NCBI GenBank assembly: GCA_963816975.1
Contig: CAWFMD010000002.1
Location: 1 to 22,363, forward strand
Length of the DNA stretch: 22,363 nt
DNA from: DASRIA01 sp963816975
Lineage (GTDB): Bacteria > Actinomycetota > Thermoleophilia > Solirubrobacterales > JBBDJG01
Direction: 5' to 3'
Shown here: piece by piece, positions 15,787 through 22,363 of the stretch
Layout of the letters: each line of letters starts with the position of its first letter
Position numbering within the stretch: position 1 is the stretch's first letter
The notes under the pieces: generated by a model
Told to the model about the DNA's origin: nothing
Seen by the model: only the letters and a program-made list of their open reading frames with translations
Database searches by the model: none
Translations under genes and position numbers: made by a program

Positions 15787-17439
15787 CTATTCCGCCGCGA
15801 TCAGCCACCAGTAGTGGGGCTGGCCACCGTCGTGGAGCTCGAGCTCCACGCTCGCGGGTGCGAGCGCGGCGACCTCGGCCGGATCCAGCGGCGCGTCTGC
15901 GCCACACACGCAGGTCAGGATCTCCCGTCCCCGCGCAAGCCGTTCGAGCACGCCCCGCAACGTGCCGGGCGGATCGCCCCAGACCACCAGCTGCTCGTCC
16001 ACGAAGCCCACGGCCTCGCCCTCGGAGAAGCGGCCCTGGTTGTCGTCACGCGCGGCCGGCGCCACCGCGCCCGTGGCGATGTCGCCGAGTGCGGCGCGCA
16101 GCCGGTGCGCGTTCTCCTCGAGGCCGGCGTTCGGGTCGTGCTCGACCAGGCAGGCAAGCCCGGCCTGTGGCCAGCGCGAGTCGACCACCGCGACCTCCTT
16201 CTCCGACAGCTCCGCGGCGCGTTCGGCGGCCAGGATCACGTTGGCGCTGTTCGGCAGCACGACGACCTCGGGAGCGGCGACCTCGTGGATGCCGGCGAGG
16301 ATCTCGAAGGTGCTGGGGTTGAGGGTTGGCCCGCCCTCGACGACATACGCGCCGAGCTGCTGGTACAGCCGGTGCATGCCCGCGCCCGAGGCGACCGCCA
16401 CCACGCCACAGGTCATCTCACGGGCAGCAACCGAATGCCCGCCCGCGAGGCGCGCGGCGCGCTGCTCCTCCTGCTCGTGCATGTCGGCCACGTCCAGCCG
16501 CTCGACGGCGCCAACCTGGTCGAACACCGCGACCGCCCGCTCCGGTTCGTCGGTGTGGACGTGCACGCGCAGCGTCGCACGGTCGCCGACGACGAGCACC
16601 GAGTCCCCCAGCTCCTCCAGCATCGGCACATACGTGCGGCCGGCGGGCATGTCCGCGCCGAGCACGACGAAGTTCGTGCAGAAGCGGAAGCGGCTCGACT
16701 CGTGCACGTCGTCATGGCGCTTGGTGACCGCCTGGTGCGCGACCTCGGGCAAGTCGGCCTCGGCGCCGCGCAGCGCTGCGATCGCCCCGGCGATCAGCAA
16801 TGTCATGCCATAGCCGCCCGCGTCCACGACGCCGTGCTCGCGCAGCACGGGCAGCAGCTCCGGCCCGCGCTCGACCGACTCCTGGGCGGCCTGGAGCGCC
16901 TGCTCGAGCACGGCGGCGAGCAGCGCGTTCTGCTCCTCGTCGGTGGCGTCGTGCTCGAGGCGGGCCTTCGGCATGTGGGCCAGCTCAGTGGCCACGCGGT
17001 GCGCCATCTCGCGCACCACCGTGATCATGGTCCCCTCCGCCGGGTCGCGCACGGACGAGTAGGCGGCGTCGGCCGCGCGCGCGAGCGCCGCCGAAACCAG
17101 CACCGGGTCGACGAGCTCGCCCGGACGGCTCGACAGCTCCTCGGCCGCGCCACGCACCACCTGTGACAGGATCACGCCGCTGTTGCCACGTGCGCCCAGC
17201 AGCGCGGCGCGGGCGACGGCTTTCACGATCGCGTCGCGGCCGATGGTGTCCACGGGTTGCCCGTTCAGCCGGTCCAGCTCCTGCATCACGGCGCGCAGCG
17301 TCTGCGCCATGTTGTCGCCGGTGTCGCCGTCGGCCACGGGGAAGACGTTCAGGTCGTTGACCTCCTGGCGGCGCGCTTCGAGCTGCGCACACGCAGCGGC
17401 GACGACCTTCCGGAATCGTTCTATGGAGGGATCGGCCAA
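15787..17439 (-). CDS. DAK2-domain fatty acid kinase catalytic subunit (FakA/YloV-like)
   Basis: FakA-type kinases phosphorylate fatty acids held on FakB to make acyl-phosphate, which joins the pathway of PlsX/PlsY. The 550-residue product opens with a DhaL/DAK2 kinase domain: NVFPVADGDTGDNM (31-44), with Asp38, Asp40 and Asp43 as the metal-binding aspartates, and GARGNSGVILSQ for ATP and glycerol-site contacts. Later segments are EGTMITVVREMAHR and REHGVVDAGGYGMTLLIAG. The middle and C-terminal domains (RFCTNFVVLGAD, LRVHVHTDEPERA, then a DegV-unrelated YloV C-terminal region ending HYWWLIAAE) fit FakA. Start is TTG at 17439 with no strong ribosome binding site. No FakB gene lies in this window. 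The position after rpmB and close to recG matches the common rpmB-yloV-recG cluster, although rpmB is co-directional here. Confidence 0.9.
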   Translation of the reverse strand: MADPSIERFRKVVAAACAQLEARRQEVNDLNVFPVADGDTGDNMAQTLRAVMQELDRLNGQPVDTIGRDAIVKAVARAALLGARGNSGVILSQVVRGAAEELSSRPGELVDPVLVSAALARAADAAYSSVRDPAEGTMITVVREMAHRVATELAHMPKARLEHDATDEEQNALLAAVLEQALQAAQESVERGPELLPVLREHGVVDAGGYGMTLLIAGAIAALRGAEADLPEVAHQAVTKRHDDVHESSRFRFCTNFVVLGADMPAGRTYVPMLEELGDSVLVVGDRATLRVHVHTDEPERAVAVFDQVGAVERLDVADMHEQEEQRAARLAGGHSVAAREMTCGVVAVASGAGMHRLYQQLGAYVVEGGPTLNPSTFEILAGIHEVAAPEVVVLPNSANVILAAERAAELSEKEVAVVDSRWPQAGLACLVEHDPNAGLEENAHRLRAALGDIATGAVAPAARDDNQGRFSEGEAVGFVDEQLVVWGDPPGTLRGVLERLARGREILTCVCGADAPLDPAEVAALAPASVELELHDGGQPHYWWLIAAE

Positions 17440-17458
17440 AAGAACCGACCGGCGGGGG

Positions 17459-17650
17459 TTAGATCGCTTTGGCTACCTTGCCGGCCTTCAGGCAGCGGGT
17501 GCAGACATAGACGCGGTGGCGATGACCGCCCTCGTCGATTCGCACCTTCTGGAGGTTCGGGTTGAAGCGCCGCTTGCTCGCGACCATCGAGTGGCTGCGG
17601 CTGTGCCCGAACGCCGGACCCTTGCCGCACACGTGACACACCTTGGGCAT
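17459..17650 (-). CDS. rpmB: 50S ribosomal protein L28, zinc form
   Basis: This is a 63-residue protein of the large ribosomal subunit. The L28 pattern is clear: MPKVCHVCGKGPAFGHSRSH, then SKRRFNPNLQKVRI and a basic end (CLKAGKVAKAI). Cys5/Cys8 and Cys50/Cys53 form two CxxC pairs, so this is the zinc-binding form, like the L32 in the same window. The start is ATG at 17650, 10 bases after the ribH stop, without a recognisable Shine-Dalgarno. It is followed 19 bases later by the fatty acid kinase gene. Its presence just after the riboflavin genes is simply neighbourhood, as no functional link is known. Confidence 0.96.
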   Translation of the reverse strand: MPKVCHVCGKGPAFGHSRSHSMVASKRRFNPNLQKVRIDEGGHRHRVYVCTRCLKAGKVAKAI

Positions 17651-17660
17651 CCGCGGAAGT

Positions 17661-18107
17661 CTAGCTAGCGCGCAGCCCGTCCACGAGGCGGGCCATCTGG
17701 ACCGTCGCGCGAGCCGCGCTGCAGCCGGTATCCCGCTTGCCGCCACCGCTCCGGGCCAGCGCCTGGGCCATGTCCTGGACCGTCAGGACACCGAAGGTGC
17801 AGGGGATTCCGGTGTCGAGCTGCGTCCGGGCGATCCCGTAGGTGGCCCCCTTGCAGACCCAGTCGTAGTGGTCGGTCTCGCCCCGGATCACGGCCCCCAG
17901 GCAAGCAACGCCCGCGTAGCGGCCCGACTCGGCGCAGGCCCGTGCCGCGAGCGGCAGCTCGAACGCGCCTGGAACGTCGTAGGTGTCGACCTGCGATTCG
18001 GCCACGCCCTGCTCGGCAAAGCCCTTCAGCGCGCCTGCGGTGAGCCGCTCCGCCAGGTCCTCGTAGAAGGTGGCGCGCACGATCGCAAAGCGCCGTCCGC
18101 CGTTCAT
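17661..18107 (-). CDS. ribH: 6,7-dimethyl-8-ribityllumazine synthase
   Basis: RibH condenses 5-amino-6-ribitylaminouracil with 3,4-dihydroxy-2-butanone-4-phosphate to make lumazine, the direct precursor of riboflavin. The 148-residue length is normal. Landmarks are VPGAFELPLAARACAESG (45-62), GAVIRGETDHYDWVCKGA (71-88) with the catalytic His80, and PCTFGVLTVQDMAQAL. The C-terminal region GGGKRDTGCSAARATVQ replaces the more usual NKGxEAA segment, a modest divergence. The ATG start at 18107 overlaps the ribBA stop by four bases (ATGA). The gene is last in the rib operon and is followed by rpmB after 10 bases. Confidence 0.95.
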   Translation of the reverse strand: MNGGRRFAIVRATFYEDLAERLTAGALKGFAEQGVAESQVDTYDVPGAFELPLAARACAESGRYAGVACLGAVIRGETDHYDWVCKGATYGIARTQLDTGIPCTFGVLTVQDMAQALARSGGGKRDTGCSAARATVQMARLVDGLRAS

Positions 18108-19447
18108 TCTCTTTCGAGGTCCGACTGCTCCACGACACCGAGGGCAAGACGCGACTCGACTTCCTTCTTGCGGCGGTCGGCCCGGCGCTCGTCGCGGAAG
18201 AGCTGCTCGTCGAGCGGCAGTCCCTGGTGGTGCAGCGTGTGTCCCAGCTTGTCGCGCTTCGCCTTCAGGTAGTCGCGGTTGTGCACTCCGGGCACCTGTT
18301 CGATCGGGATCTGGTCGGTGACCTCGAGCCCGTAGCCCTCCATCCCCACGATCTTCTTGGGATTGTTGGTGAGGATGCGGATCCGGCGCAGCCCCAGGTC
18401 GACGAGGATCTGCGCGCCGATGCCGTAGTCGCGCAGGTCGGCCGGCAGCCCGAGCTCGAGGTTGGCATCGACGGTGTCGAGCCCGCCCTCCTGCAGCTTG
18501 TACGCGCGCAGCTTGTTCAGCAGGCCGATCCCGCGGCCCTCCTGGGCGAGGTACAGCAGGACCCCGAGACCCTCGGCCTCGATCCTGCCCAGGGCGTCGG
18601 CCAGCTGCTGCCCGCAGTCGCAGCGCATCGAGTGGAACACGTCACCCGTGAGGCACTCCGAGTGCACGCGCACCATCACGGCCTCTCCGGTCCGTCCCGC
18701 CTCCGCCACATCGCCCTTCACAAGGGCGATGTGATGCTTCTCATCGAGCAGCGCGCGATAGCCCACGACGTCGAACTCGCCGTACTCCGTCGGCAGGTAG
18801 GCCTCCGCGACGCGCTCCACGAGCTTCTCCGTGCGGCGCCGGTAGGCGATCAGGTCCGCGACCGTGATCATCTTCAGCCCGTGGCGCGCGCAGTACGGGG
18901 TCAGATCCTTGACGCGCGCCATGGTCCCGTCGTCGTTCATGATCTCGCAGATCACCGCGGCCGGGATCAGCCCGGCGAGCCGCGCCAGGTCGACTCCCGC
19001 CTCGGTCTGCCCGGTGCGTTCCAGCACCCCTCCGGAGCGGGCCTTGAGCGGGAACACGTGCCCGGGCTGCACCAGGTCGCGGGGCCGGGCGCGGGGGTCG
19101 ATGGCGACCTGGATGGTGTGCGCCCGGTCGTGCGCCGAGATGCCGGTCGTGACGCCCTCACGCGCCTCCACCGACACGGTGAACGCGGTCTCGAACGAGG
19201 ACTCGTTCTTCGCGGCCATCAGGTCGAGGCCGAGCTCGTCGCAGCGCTGTGACGTGAGCGCCAGGCAGATCAGGCCGCGCGCCTCACGGGCCATGAAGTT
19301 GATGTTCTCGGGGGTCGCGAACTGGGCCGCGAGCGTCAGGTCACCCTCGTTCTCGCGGTCCTCCGCGTCACACACGACGACCATCCGGCCGGCGCGGATG
19401 TCCTCCAAGGCCTCCTCGACCGTTGCGAATGCCGGGTTTTCGCTCAT
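18104..19447 (-). CDS. ribBA: Bifunctional 3,4-dihydroxy-2-butanone-4-phosphate synthase / GTP cyclohydrolase II
   Basis: The N-terminal half makes dihydroxybutanone phosphate from ribulose-5-phosphate, and the C-terminal half opens the GTP ring. These reactions provide the two building blocks of riboflavin. The 447-residue length is normal for the fusion. The RibB part has DAEDRENEGDLTLAA (27-41), AHDRAHTI (105-112) and TGQTEAGVDLARLAGL (145-160). The usual His before TEA, a metal ligand in characterised enzymes, is Gln147 here. The RibA part has zinc cysteines 265, 276 and 278 in VHSECLTGDVFHSMRCDCG, and QEGRGIGL plus RDYGIGAQIL. ATG at 19447 overlaps the ribE stop (ATGA), and the stop overlaps ribH. 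The Arg/Glu-rich tail is longer than in short homologues. Confidence 0.95.
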   Translation of the reverse strand: MSENPAFATVEEALEDIRAGRMVVVCDAEDRENEGDLTLAAQFATPENINFMAREARGLICLALTSQRCDELGLDLMAAKNESSFETAFTVSVEAREGVTTGISAHDRAHTIQVAIDPRARPRDLVQPGHVFPLKARSGGVLERTGQTEAGVDLARLAGLIPAAVICEIMNDDGTMARVKDLTPYCARHGLKMITVADLIAYRRRTEKLVERVAEAYLPTEYGEFDVVGYRALLDEKHHIALVKGDVAEAGRTGEAVMVRVHSECLTGDVFHSMRCDCGQQLADALGRIEAEGLGVLLYLAQEGRGIGLLNKLRAYKLQEGGLDTVDANLELGLPADLRDYGIGAQILVDLGLRRIRILTNNPKKIVGMEGYGLEVTDQIPIEQVPGVHNRDYLKAKRDKLGHTLHHQGLPLDEQLFRDERRADRRKKEVESRLALGVVEQSDLERE

Positions 19448-20031
19448 GCTCTGGGTACCAGCTTTTCCACGTGCTTGGCGATTACGTCCACCTCAAGGTT
19501 AACCGGGCGGCCTTTCATGGCCCGGCCGAGCGTGGTCCGTGCGAGCGTCTCCGGGATCAGCGCGACCGCGAAGCCGTGATCGTCCACGGCGCTCACGGTG
19601 AGGCTCACCCCGTCGACGGCGATCGAGCCCTTCTCGACTACGTAGCGCAGCAGGTCCGCGGGGGCATCGAAGCGCACCTCGCTCCCACCGGGCACAGCGG
19701 TTACCGAAGCCACCTGCCCGACCCCGTCGACGTGCCCCTGGACGATGTGACCGCCGAGCCGGTCGCCGGGTCGCATCGGCAGCTCGAGGTTGACCGCGTC
19801 GCCCGCCACCAGCGCGCCCAATGAGCTGCGCGCCATCGTCTCGGGGCTGAGGTCGGCTGTGAATCGACCGCCGCCAGGTGCGATCGCGGTGAGGCACACG
19901 CCGTTCACCGCGACCGAGTCGCCCTCGTCGAGGTCCGATGTGAGCGCTGCTTCGACGCGAATCCGAGACGCTCCGCGATGCGACTCGATCCCGGCCACGC
20001 GTCCCAGCTCGGCGATCAGCCCCGTGAACAC
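19444..20031 (-). CDS. ribE: Riboflavin synthase, alpha chain
   Basis: This enzyme performs the last step, dismutating two lumazine molecules into riboflavin and the RibD product that re-enters the pathway. The 195-residue product has the diagnostic MFTGLIAELG start. Two similar beta-barrels follow, marked by VAVNGVCLTA (41-50) and IAVDGVSLTV (137-146). The linker motif GGHIVQGHVDGVG (93-105) contains the conserved HxxQGHVD. The GTG start at 20031 has GGAG six bases upstream, and the stop overlaps the start of ribBA by four bases, consistent with one operon. It follows ribD after a gap of 26 bases. The gene is called ribE or ribC depending on nomenclature. Confidence 0.95.
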   Translation of the reverse strand: MFTGLIAELGRVAGIESHRGASRIRVEAALTSDLDEGDSVAVNGVCLTAIAPGGGRFTADLSPETMARSSLGALVAGDAVNLELPMRPGDRLGGHIVQGHVDGVGQVASVTAVPGGSEVRFDAPADLLRYVVEKGSIAVDGVSLTVSAVDDHGFAVALIPETLARTTLGRAMKGRPVNLEVDVIAKHVEKLVPRA

Positions 20032-20057
20032 CGCTCACTCCGGGCAGGGATGGGCGG

Positions 20058-21166
20058 CTACCACTCTTCGAGACGTGCGATCAGCAGCACGTCCTGGCCG
20101 GAGATCTGCACGTCCATCGAGTGCGCGTGGCGCGCGTGCTCGATCGAGTCGGATCCCTCTCCCTCGAGCGACACGCGCGCCCGCGGCCGCCGACCGCGAT
20201 CGGGGCGATGAAGATGCGCATCTCGTCGACCTCTCCGGCGTCCAGGAAGGAGCCCGCCAGCCGCGGGCCCCCCTCCAGCAGCACGCTCTGGATGCCGAGC
20301 CCGCCGAGCTTGTCGAGCGCGTCGGTCACGCGCTCCGCCTCGGTGCCGCCGGACGCCACCACGACCTCGGCGCCGGCGGCCCGCAGCGCCTCGAGGCGCG
20401 AGCGGTCGGACGCACGCGAGGTCACCACGATCAGGCGCGCGTCGGGCGCGGTGCGGGCGAGCTGGCTGTCGGGCGGCAGCCGGGCCTCGGAGTCGAACAC
20501 CACGCGCGCGGGCTGACGGAACGCGTCGGGCGTGCGGGCCGTCAGCAGGGGGTCGTCGGCGAGTGCCGTGCCGATGCCGATGCAGACGGCGTCGACCTGC
20601 GCGCGCCAGTGGTGCACCAGCTTGCGGCTCTCCTCCCCCGAGATCCACTTCGAGTCGCCGGTCTGGGTGGCCACCTTGCCGTCGAGGCTCATCGCGGACT
20701 TGAAGAGCACGTGGGGACGGCCGGTGCGGGCGTGCTTGCGGAAAGGCTGGTTCAACAGGCGCGCAACGTGCGACACCTCGCCGTCCACGACCTCCACGTC
20801 GATCCCCTCGTCGCGCAGGATGCCGAGCCCGCGACCCGATGCCTTGGCGGTCGGATCGTCGGACGCCACGACCACGCGCTTGATCCCCGCCTCGACGATC
20901 GCGTCGGTGCAGGGCGGGGTTCTCCCCTGATGGCAGCAGGGCTCGAGCGTCACATACATCGTCGCGCCAACTGGATCGGCCGCACATGCGCCGAGTGCCG
21001 CGACCTCCGCGTGATCGCCTCCGTAGGCGGCGTGGTAGCCCTCGCCGAGCACCTCGTCGTCGCGCGCGACGACGGCCCCCACGAGCGGGTTGGGACTCGT
21101 GTTTCCGCGACCCAGCTCCGCGAGCTCGATCGCCCTTTCCAAGTGACGCATTTCGCTGTCCGTCAA
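20058..21166 (-). CDS. ribD: Bifunctional pyrimidine deaminase/reductase RibD, frameshift near 3' end
   Basis: RibD deaminates and then reduces the pyrimidine made from GTP, the second and third steps of riboflavin synthesis. The deaminase domain has zinc ligands His52 in DHAEVAALG and Cys77/Cys86 in EPCCHQGRTPPC, with Glu54 as proton shuttle. The reductase domain starts near FKSAMSLDGKVATQ, then DSKWISGEESR and SVLLEGGPRLAGSFLDAGEVDEM. Around 20180 the frame changes: after IAPIAVGGRG, similarity continues as ARVSLEGEGSDS in the next frame to TAG at 20058. Adding one G at the GGG run restores it. Start options are TTG 21166, with GGAG five bases upstream, and ATG 21151. I prefer TTG. No FMN riboswitch is visible ahead of it. 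Confidence 0.9.
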
Positions 21167-21260
21167 GAATGCTCCGTCGCCGCTGCCGTGCGCCCGGGAC
21201 CGAGGATCTTCCGAACAGGCGGCTCGTCCCCCGCAGCGCGGCGACAGCCGGCAGGCCTCG

Positions 21261-21266
21261 ATTCTA
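21261..21266 (-). promoter_or_regulatory. Possible -10 element before ribD
   Basis: TAGAAT on the minus strand matches the bacterial -10 consensus at five of six positions and would start transcription about 90 bases before ribD. No convincing -35 box is placed 16-18 bases upstream; the hexamer there is GGTCAA. This is the only promoter-like element I see for the riboflavin operon. The remaining gap 21167-21263 shows no other feature. Confidence 0.25.
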
Positions 21267-22363
21267 TCGTCGGTCCAGCGCTTTTGACCGGTGGGAGGCC
21301 GGCTGCACGCCGGGACCGCGGCCCAGCGCGGCCGTCTCGCCCCTGGAGCGCTCGGGCCGCGGGGCGGTCGGCGCCTCCGGCGCGCGCAGCGCCCGCCGGT
21401 CAAGCGGTACACGACCACGCTCGGCCCGGGCCGTTCATAAGCGCGCGGGTACTGGTTGAAGCTCCAGTCGAAGTCGAACTTCACCGGCGCCCCCCCCGCC
21501 GCGAACGGCGAGACCCGGTACACGACCTCCGCGCGCCGCGCCAGCGCACGGTAATAGCGGATCGCGCGCGGGACCTCGCCCGGATCGCGCAGCGCACGCC
21601 CGTACTGCGTGGAGCCGGCGACCACCCAGCAGTAGCCGCCCCGCTCGTAGGCATCGATCAGCGCCGGGCGCAGGGTGCGCTCGTAGTCCTCGACGCTCAC
21701 GAAGCGGCCCTTGCCCCCGCGCCGCTGCCGCCCCTGGTCGTCCACGGTCGTGCGGCCCGTGGGGAACTTGATCCAGCGACGGCCGGACCGAGTCAGCCCC
21801 CGGTGGCGGGCGACGGCCGCGTCCGGGGCGTCCGCATCGCGAACCACGCGTCAGGCACGATCGGCTCCACAACGACCTTGGAGCCCGGCGGGATGTGGGC
21901 AATCATCCAGGTGCGCGCGAGGTTGCGCGTGTCGTCGCGCGACAGCACCCGGTAGACGTGCACGCTGTAGTAGAGGCCCTGCGCAGCGAGCGCCGCCGCC
22001 GCGGCGGCCGCCGCCGCCGCCAGCCACCGCGGGCGCCGTCCCACAACCGCGTCGAGCAGTCTTGTGGCAGCGAGGCCCGCGAGGATTGCGAGCGCCGGCA
22101 GGGCGGGCAGCAGCCAGCGCCCGAAGAATCGCTCCTGCGTACCCATGTAGGCGATGAACACGAGCGGCCACGGCACCAGGAACAGTGCACACCGCAGGTC
22201 GCCTCGAAAGGCGAGCGCCGCACCGGCCAGTGCCGCGCCAGCGGCACCCATCCGAAGCCCCAGGTCAGCACCTCCAGGTCGTCGAGGACGCCCGAGTCGC
22301 CGTCCAGACCAAGCTTCCCGAAACCCAAGGCCCACCCTGCTCCTGCCTGCTCACATCCGACCA
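21264..22363 (-). CDS. Membrane glycosyltransferase-like protein (GT39-like), 3' part, frameshifted
   Basis: The visible part starts at the right edge in mid-gene. It shows GDSGVLDDLEVLTWGFGWVP, then two to four hydrophobic segments (ALFLVPWPLVFIAYMG, LLPALPALAILAGLAATRLL, a poly-Ala segment) and the motif GTQERFFGRWLLP. A soluble C-terminal domain of about 150 residues follows (KVVVEPIVPDAW, RRWIKFPTGRTTVD, VEDYERTLRPALIDAYERG, CWVVAGSTQYGRA, YRALARRAEVVYRVSPF). I recall this organisation from dolichyl-phosphate-mannose-type (GT39) membrane proteins of Thermoleophilia. The frame changes near 22233-22240, at the C5 run 21797-21801 and probably near 21389-21394. Each is repaired by one added base. 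With the last repair, a TAG at 21264 ends the protein after a hydrophilic, Pro- and Arg-rich tail. Without it the frame runs into ribD, so the end given is an inference. Confidence 0.7.

Noticed and set aside
15787..17439. Dihydroxyacetone kinase
   Set aside because: The DAK2 domain is fused to the YloV/FakA middle and C-terminal regions and no DhaK partner is nearby, so fatty acid kinase fits better.
21167..21300. FMN riboswitch upstream of ribD
   Set aside because: None of the conserved aptamer segments is present on the minus strand.
20081..21847. One uninterrupted frame joining the glycosyltransferase tail to RibD
   Set aside because: RibD has its own start with a ribosome binding site, the joining stretch is Arg-rich without homology, and a single missing base explains the lost stop.

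Overview
The window is a dense, very GC-rich stretch of bacterial chromosome in which every gene I can support lies on the minus strand. Gene content and order point to an actinobacterium: a SepIVA/DivIVA-like protein next to coaD, yceD/DUF177 upstream of rpmF-plsX-acpP-rnc-smc, and Zn-ribbon forms of L28 and L32. A secreted PD40-propeller protein with a characteristic C-terminal domain, and a GT39-like membrane protein tail, make me favour Thermoleophilia (Solirubrobacterales-like). That placement rests on remembered protein families, not on a search.

Read in the direction of transcription (right to left), the layout is as follows. (1) The 3' part of a membrane glycosyltransferase-like gene enters from the right edge. 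(2) A riboflavin operon follows: ribD, ribE, ribBA, ribH, with ATGA overlaps between ribE/ribBA and ribBA/ribH. (3) Next come rpmB (L28), a DAK2/FakA-like fatty acid kinase, a two-domain SnoaL-like protein, recG, rsmD, coaD and a sepIVA-like gene. (4) An accessory block holds a SnoaL-like protein, a secreted PD40 protein and a DrrA/DrrB-type ABC exporter (one ATPase and two permeases joined by GTGA overlaps). (5) Then yceD/DUF177, an LtrA-like membrane protein, rpmF, plsX, acpP, rnc and the 5' two thirds of smc, which runs off the left edge. Groups 2, 3 and 5 are conserved housekeeping genes (riboflavin synthesis, CoA and phospholipid precursors, ribosome, DNA repair, chromosome condensation). 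The SnoaL, PD40, ABC and LtrA genes look like lineage-specific insertions among them.

The most striking property of the sequence is technical. smc, ribD and the glycosyltransferase each change reading frame inside well-conserved protein. Five sites are clear and a sixth is likely, and every one is repaired by adding a single base in a G/C run. Independent decay would not favour one direction, so I read this as a base-deletion error mode in the assembly. Separately, rnc, plsX and the PD40 gene have no ATG/GTG/TTG start where the protein should begin.

I see no CRISPR array, tRNA, rRNA, insertion sequence or attachment site, and no gene-free stretch longer than about 300 bases. I did not find a convincing undescribed multi-gene system. 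The best novelty candidates are the C-terminal domain of the PD40 protein and the accessory block inside the core cluster.
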